A stretch of DNA of 64,000 nt from Chrysomallon squamiferum (Eukaryota; Mollusca; Gastropoda; Neomphalida; Peltospiridae). Positions 14,041 to 28,366 of the stretch are shown here, piece by piece (within the stretch, counting starts at the first letter, position 1; every line of letters begins with the position of its first letter). Position numbers and translations under genes: made by a program. The notes beneath the pieces are model-generated. The model was not told the DNA's origin. It saw nothing but the letters and a program-made list of their open reading frames with translations, and made no database searches. Location: positions 27,854,761 to 27,918,760 of the forward strand of contig CM022673.1 in the NCBI GenBank assembly GCA_012295275.1, in the 5' to 3' direction.

Positions 14041-15999
14041 TTGATTGCATAATGTATCACTTAATCTGAGCATAACTTAGCTCTTTTGGATTTAAATGCA
14101 TCTAGTTATTATTCATTTAATGCAGTTAAAGATATCTATTATAATAATAAAAAAATTGTTTTAAAATGAGCTGCCTGTATGTTTCAAACACACACACACA
14201 CAGTGAAACTAGTTTTAGCTTTCTAGCACAAACTATATATATGAAATAAGGTATCATTTTCATTAAACCTGTTTTGAATACTTAATAAAAACATTCAGAT
14301 ACTTGTAAATGATTTTTCTATTTTGTCAATACCAAGCTTTCCTAATAATAAAATATAAGCATGCAAAGCTTTTAGATTTCCTTTTTTTATATGCATTTAT
14401 ATTAAAACTGAACAGCAAATAAATATGTGATCTCTGTTGTTTTATTTATTCTTTATTTATTATTTAAATACAACAGTTACATAAAAAAGCCTCTGAATTT
14501 TTATACGGGTTGCCATTTTACCATTTCTCAAACATACATTAATTATATATTGGAATTTCTTGACACAGCAGTATAAACAAATCTACTTTGTTTCTCAGTT
14601 TATTCTTTTAATTCCCGATCATTTTCTGTAAAACTTAGATGCATGACTGATAAATATGTTCATTGAATTATTTACTCATGATTTTTTTTTTTTTTACCAC
14701 CATTATCAAATTTATAAAATATTCAAAATATATTATTTCTTTGTTTACATAACAGAAAACATCTTAAAATCTTCCTTCATGACTATCTCATTAAAACAAA
14801 GTTTTAAAATCTGCAAATGCATTTTTATTCGATCTTTAAAAAATGAGGCTAAGAGCAAAATTTTGTTGAAATACAATGAAAAAAAAAATACTTGAGGCAG
14901 AAACAAAAGTTATGCCAGGATCGTCACTGAGAGGCTTTTTTTCAGTAAGATGAAATCTTTAACAATATTTATCATTTAATAACAGATAAACAAATACAAA
15001 ACAGATCTGTTTGTGTAAAAACTAGAATAGAAATATAACTTCTCTACAATAACACCATTTAAAGCACTTTTGTATAAAACTAAGAAAACATGAGTTGTAA
15101 AAGTAATATTTCAGTGAACTAGTGAACACAAGATATTAAAAAACAATCATCATTGCACATTTTATCAACAAGTCAGTTACATTCTGTAAAACAACATTAA
15201 CAATTCTTATCAATACTGTAATTAAACTAACAAGTACTGTTAACATAAAAACACTGTTGCAGCCTTATGTTCATTAGCAGATTAAGAAGATAACTATTAC
15301 CTTAACAGTCAGATGGTTAATATTTCTTCATTTACAACAGTATAAAATAAAACCAGAAAACATTTTGAAACCTGACACTAATAGATGTTGTGCTGTACTA
15401 TATGTGACACTTATGAAAAGCTGTCATTTTGATCTTTCAAAATCCGATATCCCTCAGATTTATCAGATTTGCACAAAGCTTTTGAACTTCTTAACAGCAG
15501 CTGAAAATTTCAATTAATTAACTCAATTTCTTAAATGAACAGAAAGCCACAACGTACGTACAAATACATGGACACACTAGTATGCAAGTAAAAGGAGTCA
15601 ACTAAAAACACAGCTATGAGATAAATTAAACAATTAATTGTACAATGTAGCTCGCTGGAAACCTGATTGTGATATTTCACTGCATCTTTAAATATTTCAA
15701 TCACTACTGTATCTTACACAAAATTCATTTACCTTTAACTAAATTTCCTCTTTTTGGTGAAAATAATTTTGTTCACCCTCAGACGAAAGCTTTCCCAATT
15801 TACGAAAACACATTTTTATCTTTTATCAACAACATTAACATTAATTAACGTATTAATTAACAACAAATCTACAACTACTGTAGACAACAAAACATAAATA
15901 AATGAATGAAGATACTTGCATTTCCTTCTTTAAGATATGAAAAGTTAATAATGGATTTGGAAAAAGTTTTTGGAGACATTTGTTATTTGACTGTCATGT

Positions 16000-16005
16000 T
16001 TTATT
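16000..16005 (-). terminator. Candidate PAXIP1 polyadenylation signal
   Basis: TTTATT on the plus strand is AATAAA on the minus strand, about 110 bases after the stop codon. Supported by position only. Confidence 0.45.
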
Positions 16006-16114
16006 TGAGCTCTGCCGATTGCCAAGTGATAGCCAACAATATATTCTGGCAGTGGAGTAAGTAATGCAATATGTGGAGAGGTGAGTAAAAACGATGATAG
16101 ACAGAAAACTAGTG

Positions 16115-17079
16115 CTAGGACGAAGGAATGTCCAGTCTGAAGAGGTCAAAGTCCACTTCTTGTCGGATTACACCAGTGAGAACAAATTCAGGATTGTAGA
16201 CAGCTGAGGAAGAAAGTGAAAAAAGAATTAAAAAAGTGAAAAAAGAATTTAAAAAAAAAAAAAAAAAGGAATAATAAATGTTGTTTAATATGTAAAAAGT
16301 ATCTGAGTAACATTTATTTTAGGTAACATAGTGATGTAACATTATAATTATATCAACTATAAACAATTTGTAGAATATGTATTTCACTATAAGATATTAA
16401 GTAGTAGAATGTAAATATCTATTCAGTTTGATCTTTTCTAATTATTTTAAATGATCTTTGTGAAATATGTAGGTAAACTGGTATTTCATATCATTTTAAA
16501 ATATTAGTATAACAGTTTAAATATTTTATACTAAAATTGATTTTTTTTTTCCTTTTTGATTTCCATTAAATTTAATGTTTTATACTCATTTTAAAAGAAT
16601 ATTGAATTTAAAATGTTCAGGTAAATACTCACCTATTTTTTTTGCTATCAAATCCCTGCACAAAAACCTGTCTTTCAGACAGGTTATTACCACAAACGTT
16701 GGATGACCCTGAAAATGTATATTAATGATTAAAATCCTAAATAAATCAAATGCTATGTAACTATGACCAAGTGAAGTTATTTCATTATTGATGACAGATC
16801 ACCAATTAAATAATTTACTGAATTTAATACTGAAAGATTCCACATTTCTCTGTTCATTTACCTATCAAGTTCAATTTATGATTGGGTACATGTTACGTTA
16901 TTGCTGAATTAAGTTAAGTTTGCTAATCAAACGATAAATTTTCCATAAAAACATTCAGTGAAAACAAATTGACAAATGAATCCTACTGGTTTACAGGTAT
17001 TGCTGTAAAAATGTTATACCACCCAAAGATTGTAATCATTAATTTAAAAAAATACATATTTTTCTATTCATTTACCAAA

Positions 17080-17169
<90 letters not shown>

Positions 17170-20100
17170 TAACAATAACAATAACAATAACAACAACAGC
17201 AATAATAATAATAATAATAAAATATAATATTTTAATAATGGTGGTCACAGTAAGAAAATCTGCCATCCAAAATTTTAAATTTTCCAAAAATTATTCTCAA
17301 AGAAAGTTTCACTAATATAGACTTTCAAATCAGTGAGAAGAAAACATGGTATACACTTCACCTTCTCATCTACTTGTTCCGCTATAGTCTTTGCTGAAGG
17401 TCTACGTTGGACCATTTCACCTCCTGCAGTTTCTACAATATTTTTTATATCCACAACTGGAGGAACAACACTGGGAGTCACGTAAAATGTCAGACCCTGA
17501 AATGATGAACAAGAAATTTACAGTACATTTTTTAAATTTTTATTTTGTTATTAAAATAAATTTACAGTCATTAAGAATAAATAGTCTAGTATAATGTCAC
17601 ACCCAAACACACACATTATATATATATCTTTGTTACAGATTATAACAATATTGTAACAAGACCACAAGTATGAACAGAGGTTTGCATTTTTATTATTTTA
17701 CTTGTGACATTATTTCATACAGAGAATTGCAAATATTTCTTGACCAAAAATATATGGCTTAATGAAAATTCAGTAAGATAAATATGAATGTTAAATACAA
17801 ATGGCTGAAACAGAAAATGGTGTCATCAAAATATAAAAAAGTGACTGATTTTCAGTCCTCCATTGTTTTAGGATCAAATAGCGAGACAGAGGTAAATACA
17901 CAGAGACTCTTTATCCATTTGTTAACCTTGTACTGACCTTGAACAGTGGCTTTGATCTTGCTTTTCGAACTGATTCTGCCAACCTGCAGCCCAATTCAGT
18001 TTCACCTTTCTCATCATTAAGAAAATATTTTTCTTCATCTAAAACGGAAAAAAATAAAAATAAAAATATAACATACGTTTAATCTCAGAGTGCATTGTAA
18101 TGTCTAAAAACGAACAGCCCTAAATACAGTAATTTTAATAACAATAAACTAATTATTTTCTTCACCTAGAAACCTGTGCTGCAGAAGGCTTTCTTCCAGC
18201 CAAGTCTTTGTGAGGATATACTTGCACACGTTGATTGCAATGAAAAACTTCAGCGTTCGTGATATGACCTGCGTCACTAGGTGAGTGCATTCTTTAGGAT
18301 TGGTAACAACAACACCACCCAAATCTTCTACAATCTGAAAAACAGAAATACACAGCTGGGTTATCTGTTCCACAAGTCACACAATTATAATACTTTTACA
18401 AGTCTGTAAAAAGGTAGCATTCAACAGTATTATTTTATTGTCATATTTTACTATAGGTTTTGTAGTATAAAATAAAATAAAAATTAAGAAAGATAAAGAA
18501 TTATATTAAACCATTAATTCAAGTAGCCACAGGCATACTTTAAAGTTCAAATATGTGTAGTTCAGAAAATGTCAGACAATGCACTTATGACATCCCTAGA
18601 TTCAATTATGAATACTGTATAAATTGTTTAGTACATAATAAACTTCTTAATTACAGTTTATAATTAATGCACTGTTTAATATCTTACCGATGAAAGTTTC
18701 TTGCTTACAGAACACGAGAATCCTGTAAACAAAACTCTGGGTTTTGAACCATCATCACCTGCACTGTTAAGTCTAAAATTTAAACAAATTAAATTTAAAA
18801 AAAATTAATGTTAAAATGTATTGATATATTTGTGCATTTCTCACTGTATAAAAAACATATGCTTTGAAATTATTTATATAAAACTGTATGGCAATGTAAT
18901 AAAGCAAACTTTTATTCAAGTGACTAATAAATACCCAGAGAAAGATTATAAAATGATGTTATCATCAGTTTCACGTGTAATTAAATCTACAATAATTACA
19001 ACAATAACCTAAAAGATAAAATTAATTTTGTTAAATTTCAAATGTTCATTAATTCTTTTTATTTTAGTTTAATTTTTTTGTTTTTCACTACTATATATGC
19101 TAATTTATCTACTTTAATTTAAGTGCACACATTTGAAACATGTTTGAAAAACAACATCTTCACCAAAACTTTTATTAATGTAAAAAAAATAAAAATAAAA
19201 ATAAAATTATAACAACTTCAGTGTTTTATAATAAAAAGTTCAATTGTGAGGACATTCATGACAGTTCATGTAAACGTACCTCATCCTCTTAGCACTGGAG
19301 TCTTCCTTGCCACTTTCTGAAAGTGAACGTTTCTGTGAACCATTTTCTTTGTCTGGTTCTGTAACTGGCTTTGGACGAGGGATAAACCGCTTAAAAAACA
19401 AAACACCAAATGTAAATCCAATATTAAAACACAAAACTTTTATAAATAAAACTGAAAAACAAAACTTTTTACTTTTTAAAAAAAAAAAAAAAAAAATTAA
19501 ATAAATAAATAACAACAAACAAACGTTGGTTAACTTCATTTATATTTCAATATGAAAATAACTAATTTTATGTTACTGGCTAAATAAACAGGATCATTAA
19601 AACATATATATATATATATATATATTTTTTATTATTATTATTTGTTCTTTTATAATAATCATTTCAATAATAATAAAACAAAAGACAGTTTAATAATTTT
19701 TACCTTCCATGCGTCTTTAGAAATTTTTAATGGGTTTTTCCAGCCAACTGAAACAGAACAAAACACACATATTTATTTAAGTGGAAGATAGTAAAGCTGT
19801 CAGTTACAAAAAAACAAGACTTCATGATTATCAAAGATTAATTTCTCAAAAAAAAAAAAAAAAAATTTAAATTCTGGTTCCAGAAAGAAGTAAATAAAAA
19901 TTTGATTCCAGAAACCAGTAAAAAAAATAATATAAAATTAATTTGTAAGTAAACAAAATGTATTTATTGCCGTCAGTTCAAACCAATGTACTGTAACAGA
20001 AAGCTGTTAAAACTACCCACCCATGAGATGAGGAACTCGAGACAGATCCAGGAGAAAGTCCCTGCCCTGGCTGTGTTGTAGGTATCGGGTGTGGATGGGC

Positions 20101-20308
20101 AACCTGAGGGCATCGAGGTGTCCAACAACGAGATCGGACAACCAGGACACGTTCACAACAGGAATTCGCCATTCCTTGGCCTTCGAATACTTAGCACCTT
20201 CAGGTCTGGAAACAAACCAAAATACAGTGAAAACAGTAACAAGACAGGTCTGTATGGGGATGTACTCTGTGTGTGTATGTGTGTACATATGTATGTAGGG
20301 ATGTACTC

Positions 20309-20341
<33 letters not shown>

Positions 20342-22240
20342 CTGTGTGTGTGTGTGCACATGTATCTTTGACTTTACACTCTATTTATAAGCTGCAAAGG
20401 TTTATTTACTTCTTAGCAATGAGGACAGAGGTTGTGTGAGTCATATATCCCGTGTACTTGGCACCCAAAGCATTTATCATCTGTTTGATTCTCTTCCTTT
20501 CTTCACCATCAAAATTTGTTATGGACATAACCTGGAAAATACAAATTTAACAAATTATCCAAAAATATCTTTTCATATGCCATAAACAACTACTTATTTT
20601 ATATACCATCTTCCACTGTTACATTTCAGTATAACTACAATAATTAGAATCTCTTCATTTTTCAGATCAAAGATAAAGTGTTTATCTAGCAGCAGTACAT
20701 GTAATAATCAATGATTAACTGTAAAGATTTTTCATGGAGCAAGTCTACAATAGCAGCACCTTTCGTGATCAGATTTCGTCAAAGAATTAAAACAAAAAAA
20801 GCAGAGAAAAGGAACATAAATTTTTTTTTTAATTTCTACCTGTTTACTGCAAGGTTTCTGATCCCAGAACAACAGAGGCAGATGAAGAGCCTGCCATGGT
20901 GGAATCATCTTTTTCTCAAGAAGGACGTCGTTGAGCCAGAATGCGGTTACTAAACGTCTCTGATCTTTCAGAGCCTGCAAGTGTCGTAATAAATAAAACT
21001 TAAAGTTTCTTTATATGAATTTTATCCCTAGGTTGTATAAGTATCTTTTTTAAAAATTGGAAGTAATGATACTTTTAATGGTAAAAATTGTAATGAAGAA
21101 GACAGAATACAAGGGTATTAACAAGAATTCTTAAGAACAAGATAAGTTAAAAAAAATAATAATAATATTTTCATTACAAATAAGTCATACTGTATATTAG
21201 ATTTACTGCATGAATACTATTAAAATAGGAGATGAAGATGTGTGGATTTTGAGAGAACCAGATATCATATCAATATTATATAGTAATATTTATGTATATA
21301 CTACACAGTTTATCAGCTGTTTATTTATGCTGGGAACAGGTTCAAACTCACAACAACAAAGACATCACTTTGCTGGTTTGCACAGAGAACATGCGTCACT
21401 CTGCTAGAATAGGAAACATCCATCTGGCCACCATGTTGCTCAATAACCTAAAAATAAAATTAATTTTGTAAATTTCCAATACTCATTTATCTAAATTTTT
21501 TCCTTTCTTTTTTTTTTTCCTTTTTCGCTAATGAATATGCTAATCTTTGAAATGCATATTTAAGAAAAAAGTATCTTCAACAATACTTTTATTAAAGTAA
21601 AAAAAAATTTAAATAAAATAACCTGCCAATTGAGAGTGATAAAAAAATCTTAGATAAGAAGAAACAAATATTTTTATTTTATTTTTAAACATTATGAATA
21701 AAAACAGATTAAAAATGAGCAAAGTTAATGGAAATTCTTGAACAGTAATACATTAGATTAACATTTTATATAATAATTTTTATTTTACTTATTTATTTTA
21801 TTTGCTCTAGTTAACAATAAGGTATACAAACATTATTAATTCATTTCTAATTGCATTCCACAACTGATTCAGAAAGTTGCACTTCTGTGACTAAACATGT
21901 GAAACTGATATATATATATATTTTTTTTTTTTCCTAACTGATGTTGCCTAATTGATATAATTGTGTTTATAACAGTGAATAAACTATTGAATAAACTACA
22001 CAGACACAATTTAAAATATCTCACAAGTTTCCAGGTGTCTATCTCCTCCTGCCCAAGAATCTTCTGATAATCAGTAACAAAGAACACACAGCCAAGCAGA
22101 CACATGTCAGGTGGAACTGAGGTAAAGATAGAGTATACATATATTAATACACGTTATTCATTCTTTTATCATACATACCAGTAATACACAATATTACATA
22201 TCTACCTATCTATCTATATCTATAAAACACCATTATTACT

Positions 22241-22272
<32 letters not shown>

Positions 22273-25200
22273 CATATGTATGCATATGTATGTATGTATA
22301 AAGATATATATATATATATATACACACACATATACTTATAACTGAGCAATATACAGCTTTTTTATAAGATTGTAAGCACACACAAACTACCAAGATATAT
22401 CTAAACATATTTTTTATTTATTTCACTGGTATTTGATTGCACAGTGATTATAAACTTACTTTAATTTTATTCTTTATGTGCATGATGATGGCTGATTACT
22501 CCAATACGACACCAAAACCAATCATTATGAAAATAAGTTATTTTTCGTAAACATCATCATTCTTTTCATGTAGATATATATATATAAAGATATCTATGAT
22601 GAGAACAAGAACACAGTGATAATTTTTCTGTTAGTAAACTCACCGCTGTCTGAAGGATCATGGCCCCAGTACTGTGGTGTTATTGGAGGGGTGGGAACAG
22701 CCAGAGTTTGCAGAGGTGGGTGGGGGTAACCAGGTATGGGAGGCACAGGACGACTAGGTGTCACGCCCAATTTCTGCTGTATCTGTTTATTTACAATGAA
22801 CAAAAAAAAATTAAAATAAAAATTAAAAAAATATATATTTAAAAATTATGAAAATGTTCAGACCTGTTAATATATTAAGTTTTGGAATGTTTAAAATATG
22901 ACATGCTAAGTAAATTTAAAGGTAATTAGCTTTCTGAATTTACAGCAGCTGAACTAGCAATACATTTTCCACTATCCTGCACTGTTAGCAGTAACATAAA
23001 AATAAAGCAAAAACAAGATCAGTTTGAAAATTTACAAATACTGTTCAAAACTGTTTCTAAGCTAAATTCAGAATTTGTTCTGTATATTTTACTTTTTGCA
23101 GTTTTCAGTCGGACTTTTGAAGCAGAAGATTTGTTTTATAATCACAAATTACAATAAACCATCAGCTTATTGTCAAAATATTTTACATTTGTCATCCTCA
23201 GTAATCATATTTATCATGATGCAAAATAACGGCATTTTATTCTTTATGGTACTAACATGGTACTAATATCAAATAAATAAAATAAAAAAATAATGTCTAG
23301 TAAACTTCATTTTGACCAGTAGATATTTTTAACATATTTATCACAATGCACAGTAATTTCATGTAAATAAAAAGATAAATGTCAAGTAAACTTCATTTTG
23401 ACTACTATAATGCACAGTAATGGCAGGATACTAACATCAAGTAAATAAAAGGATAAATGACAAATACAGTTGAGATATTTTTAATCTACTTACTCTGGCT
23501 ACTGTTGGTCGAGGTGGTTCAACATTATTGGTGATATTTTTCAGAGTTCTGTTTGGCTGTTGTACTTCTTGTTGCTGTTGCTGCTGCTGTTGCTGCTGGT
23601 GCTGGACATGAGGTGCGGCCATCCTTGGCGATCCTTGTGAATGACCGTGAGGAAACACCATGGCTGGGGGAGTAAGTCGGGGGTCGGGGCTGTCAACAAC
23701 CTTTCCACTTGCCTGCAGTCGGTTACTGACCATTCTGGCCAGGGCTTCTTTTGCACTGGAACTGGGCGTCCCAGGACGGCTGCCATTTCGAGGAGAATCA
23801 TCTGATGACGACTTGCGCCGAAGTCCAGTAACAATCTGCTGAGCCATCTGCTGTCCAGGGCCAGGACTGATAGCCAGTGACCTCTGCAGCTGCTGTTGCA
23901 CTTCTGCTTCAGGCTCTGTTTGTGGCTGAGGTTGTGGTGGTTGTTGTTGCTGCTGCTGTGGTAGTGGTTGCGGTTCTGGTGTTGGAGGAGGTGGGGGTGT
24001 GGCTGGTTTGTATGTAACCAGACTCGGGTGATAGATTTTCTCATCCTGCAGTGCGTTCTTGGAAACACTGTCTGTGATCCAGTCTGGACAGATTATTTTT
24101 ATGTTTTCGTGATTTTTCGCTGCTTCGTATTTTGCCTGTAAATATTAAAACAAAACTAGAAAATGCTTTCAATTTTTGTTGGAGGTATTGTCAGTACAGC
24201 CTTTCTTTTCTTTTTATTTTTTTTAAAGTTCATTTAAATGAATTTGTAAATGGAGAATAAATTATATTCTATATGATGTCTGTTTGTTTTCATTTATTGT
24301 TGAACATTAAAAATCTAAGGAAATTACTTTATTTATTTTTTTATTTATTTCATTGCTATTTTTCTTTCACATTTAATAATAATGTAAAATATCTGATACA
24401 CAAAGCAAAGACAGAAATGAAATGTTTCAAATTTTTAAATCCAGCAGTTTCAAGCGTACAGTAATAGATGATTTTTTTGAGTTTATATTTATACAAATAA
24501 TTTTTATTTTTATTTTCTTAAAAACCGTATTTCAACTTGAAACAGTTACCGATGTTGTTGAAGATGTCACTAAATGTGTAACATTTTTATCAAGTCGGAG
24601 TTGACAGTGTCCACCATGATACTTCACCATCCCCCACACAACTTTGGCATCCTCCTTATCCAGCTGCACAAAAATAAACCACAATTAAATAAAGATATTT
24701 TCTTGTAATGACAACATTATATTTCACTTTTTTATTTTATATCATCCATAAATGACATCAAGCACATGATATTTCTGAAATAACTTTCAGCAAAAGCCTG
24801 AAACAAATTAATTTTTTTTTATTTCATTAATTTATCACATAGTTTATACTTATTGTCTTGCATATTATATAAAATAAAATTTAACAAAAATTTGTCTATT
24901 CATACTAATATATGTGAAATACTTACATTAGATGGACAGACTACAATTCCTGAAAAGAGATGTCCTTCAAGGCAAAATATTTCTTTTCTGTTTATGGGTC
25001 AAGGTTTATTAGCATTCTGTTGAAATGTTTACAACTTAAAAACCAACAACTGGGAAATGTATAATAGGAAAAAAAATATTAAACTAAATGAAAACATTCT
25101 CAATACACTGATACACAGTTATTATTCATTTGAGAATTATATTACATAATAAAAGTGATCAAATAAAATATTGCTATAAAATATAACACCATTAACAGTG

Positions 25201-26624
25201 ATTGCTATATTTTAAATTAGTAAAAAAAGGTAACATCAAATAAAAAGAAGTAAAAAAAATATTTTTACACACACACACTCATGCACAAGCACAGAGAGAG
25301 ATGTGTGTATCCTTCTTTTCAGCATTATCAAAATATCAAAAAGTGATAAAACAAAACGACATCAGCTTCATTATACCTTCACACGCTTGCTATTCATAAC
25401 ACATTAACATTAAAAATAAAGCAGTAATATGATAGCAAATGAAATAAATGAGACAATGGCTGGTTTTACAGATATATATATTTATAGTATACTGTTATAA
25501 ATTATGTAGAACAGTCAAGGATACGCCAGTAGTTTTCCACACTGCACTGAAAGAGATACCCATTCACTCTGAAACAAAGAAAACATAAAACTTTAGTATA
25601 TAATGTCAAAAGCCTGTTTTAGTACCTATGTTATAACTATCTCTCCTCATACTACCGGTTCTGTCTATTTGAGGCTTGAAAATAAATATAAATTCAATAA
25701 AACTAATAAAACTGTTTCAATTTATTAGACTTCACTTTCTGCAATTTTATATACTGCTTTGTGGATGTGCTGATTTTAAGTCATTTCATATTGTTTCATA
25801 AACTGCAAATGTTATCTAAAACGCAAACTTTAGGATGCATACTTATTCAGTTGTCCACATTTGTTTGCAACACTTGATTAATCATTCAGAATACTTTATA
25901 ATGTACTTCTTGTAGAAAATTTGTATATTTCAATAGGTCTACTACATATGTACTACACTTACTCGAACAACTGGAAGTTCAAACAACTCTTTGGCTTCTG
26001 AATATTCATCATGCTCTGTTGTGTCTGAAATAACATGACTGACCATTTCACTCAGATAGGTATCCCTCTTAGCACCTCCTGCATTGAGCAGCTGCATTAT
26101 CTACATTGACAAAACAAACAATTAATTGTACTAATATTATGTTGTTGCTATTGTGTTTGTTTATTATTAGTAGTATTATTATTCTGTACATATATAGACT
26201 GCTTTTACAGGAGCCGTTTCTTAAGTTGTGTACGATAAAAACATTTTAATTTACTGAACTATTATGAATTTCTCAAAAGTCAGTTTCAAGATTAACTTAA
26301 GGGAAAGAAATTAAGGAGGACGACAAAAGAGTTCATTTATTTTATTCTCATGTTCATATTCTAATTTTGGATCTTGTTTAATTGTCATTTATTTCAGTTG
26401 TGTAAAATCCAGACGTGCCAGGTTATGTTAATTTATAAACTAGGAAAACGAAAATAATTTTAAGATAGAGAAATAAACAGAGTTACTGCCCCTCTTCTGA
26501 AAGTAGACAAAGTAATATTAAAACCTACTCTGTCTGGAATATCTCCAACAATGTAATAAATAACATTTTTGAAGAAATCTTTTGGCACATTATTCACCAA
26601 ATCGTTTTCACTTTCATCACCCAT
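16115..26624 (-). CDS. PAXIP1: PAX-interacting protein 1 (PTIP), six BRCT domains
   Basis: Twenty exons, all joining in phase: 26624-26529, 26100-25963, 25568-25525, 24987-24927, 24663-24550, 24135-23494, 22782-22644, 22116-22025, 21447-21352, 20974-20840, 20531-20410, 20205-20021, 19747-19704, 19389-19280, 18772-18688, 18334-18166, 18038-17938, 17496-17362, 16708-16633, 16203-16115. The product is 890 aa (human 1069). BRCT1-2 cover about residues 20-182 ([30 protein letters not shown]). A Gln/Pro/Ser-rich linker with a 10-Gln tract spans about 185-410. BRCT3-4 cover about 412-605 ([33 protein letters not shown]). A short basic linker follows, then the phosphopeptide-binding-type BRCT5-6 pair at about 683-890 ([25 protein letters not shown]). 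PTIP links KMT2C/D methyltransferase complexes and 53BP1-dependent DNA repair in the nucleus. It is divergent from DCAF7. Confidence 0.96.
17083..17222. repeat. (AAT)n and (AAC/AAT)n repeat in PAXIP1 intron
   Basis: About 26 perfect AAT units (17083-17160), then an A-run and AAC/AAT units to about 17222, in the intron between exons 18 and 19. Confidence 0.96.
20250..20362. repeat. (GT)n-rich minisatellite in PAXIP1 intron
   Basis: GTACTCTGTGTGTG-type units repeat (GGGATGTACTCTGTGT at 20258 and 20298), followed by a GT run to about 20355. It lies in the intron just upstream, in gene sense, of exon 12. Confidence 0.85.
22236..22330. repeat. (TATG)n/(AT)n repeat in PAXIP1 intron
   Basis: TATG units interrupted by CATATG, then a TA run and a CACA run. 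Confidence 0.9.
23561..23603 (-). repeat. Polyglutamine-coding tract in PAXIP1
   Basis: Mixed CAG/CAA codons read on the minus strand encode ten consecutive Gln in exon 6. A second shorter Gln cluster lies near 23940-23965. Both sit in the region that is also Gln-rich in vertebrate PTIP. Confidence 0.9.
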
Positions 26625-28079
26625 AATAAATTAAATTGCTTTTATCACAAATATTTTAGCTTGATAAATGTGTTAACATTTCCCGCTGAAATTGACACTT
26701 TCCACAATATTTTACCTAAGTCGTAAACCGAGGTATACATAAATAGTTACAGACTCAACTAGTATCAGCAATTCTGATTCTGTTATAAAGAAAATAACAT
26801 ATACGTATGGTTAAATTAAGATAAATATTATACGACTTCAGTTTTTTATATTTAATCAAAGTCGTTAATTTACTAATAGGTCAGATTAAACAAGTTCAAA
26901 ACTGCAAAGGAAATACTATACCATTGTTAAAGTTTTACAATTAAAATATTTTAAATAAACGTAAAAAAAAAACAAAAAAAGAAGAAGAAGAGAAGTAAAA
27001 AGAGCTGAACCTTCACGAATTTTCAGATACGAATACATTCTTCTAAAAAGTATTGGTTTGTTTATTTATGAAGAGCCTTGTTATTATTTGCTTTTAAGTT
27101 TTTTAAGCTTTTGTTTTAATACTGGTACTCCACCTTTTGCATTTCCTAGTTCAAGATATTAAAATTACATAAATGACACTTAAAAGACATGATTTATGAG
27201 ATTACACAGCTATATATTCAATATAGGAATTAATCGTGATTTCACTGGCGGATTATTTTCGCGGTCTCTTCTGGTTATTTCTAAACCCCATCTTTAATGT
27301 TACCGTAAATCGTTTTAGGTTGCGGCCATATTTGTTTTTGTTTGATCATGCTTCAAATGTGACTTCGTCTAGTTGTTAACCAAACACTTTGTATGCTCCA
27401 CTAAAACCAGCAACGTTTGGGTGTAAGTTAATTTTTAATATCACAAAGTAAAAACAAAAATTGTTAAACATTTTATCTGTTTTATTCTGCGATCATTTCT
27501 GTAGTCTGCATCTATAGATTCTATATCAAAATACACAAAAGTCGCTACTGTCATCCATCCACTCAATCACTGACAATGACACTTGTTACGTTAGCTTTAG
27601 AAGTAGCGTTATAGTGTTGATTAAATCATAAACAGTTATAAGCATAAGATTTCTAGATGGAAAATCGTCGTATAATGTTTTCGAGATGAAGAACTATTTT
27701 ATTTAATAAATTTATAATTACATCTTAAGTAAAATAATTCAAAATTGGTTACACCTTCTACAATTTATTGTTATATTTATCCTTTTTATAGCATCACTAT
27801 ATGTTACATTTATATTTCTGTTAGTATTTATTTTACATCAACGTTTGTTTGTAAACTGTAGAATGTGATAGTAAGTATACTTTGATCTAAAATTGAAAGA
27901 AGCAAATTTAGGAACAACAATAAAATTAAATGAAACAAAAAATCATTTGGCTTTAAATAAAATGACTAAAGAATAAATAAATTTGTTTTTGTTGTTATGA
28001 TCATTGTTTATATATATATAGACAAACACACACACACACACACACACATGTATACATACATAATACTTACACATTCATA

Positions 28080-28113
<34 letters not shown>

Positions 28114-28138
28114 TTATCAGATATAAAGAACAAACAAA
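26625..28138. promoter_or_regulatory. Divergent PAXIP1/DCAF7 intergenic region
   Basis: 1.5 kb between the two start codons. Around 27240-27420 the sequence is less AT-rich and contains GCGGCCATATTTG, which fits a YY1-type CCATATT core, and TTTCGCGG. This is the best guess for core promoter DNA, inferred from context. An AC run (28027-28048) and an (ATT)n run (28079-28113) lie just upstream of the DCAF7 start. No TATA box could be assigned. Confidence 0.5.
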
Positions 28139-28331
28139 ATGTGTTCAATATCATCGGGTCCAGGACCCGCTAAGAGAAAAGAGATTTACAAATACGATGC
28201 ACCATGGACAGTCTACAGTATGAACTGGAGTGTTCGACCTGACAAAAGATTCAGATTGGCACTTGGCAGCTTTGTTGAAGAATATAACAATAAGGTGTGT
28301 GTTATATGTATATATATATATATGTATCTGT

Positions 28332-28366
<35 letters not shown>

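Larger units (their letters stand above)
12353..16114. other. Convergent intergenic region VHL/PAXIP1
   Basis: About 3.8 kb with no supported gene. It has the (GA)n array just after VHL and AT-rich sequence with short chance frames. A 76-bp period duplication lies at about 13895-14040. A stretch at about 14036-14160 resembles the VHL intron at 12046-12180. A candidate PAXIP1 poly(A) signal (TTTATT, minus-strand AATAAA) is at 16000-16005, about 110 bases past that stop. Confidence 0.6.

Noticed and set aside
14656-14895. 79-codon plus-strand frame between VHL and PAXIP1
   Set aside because: Composition follows AT-rich background (Phe, Ile, Lys, Tyr) with no motif.
24950-25020. TCTTTTCAG within PAXIP1 exon 4 as the true acceptor
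   Set aside because: Using it would drop the IFCLEGH segment that matches BRCT2 of PTIP and break the phase. The upstream acceptor (AAACAG) keeps both.
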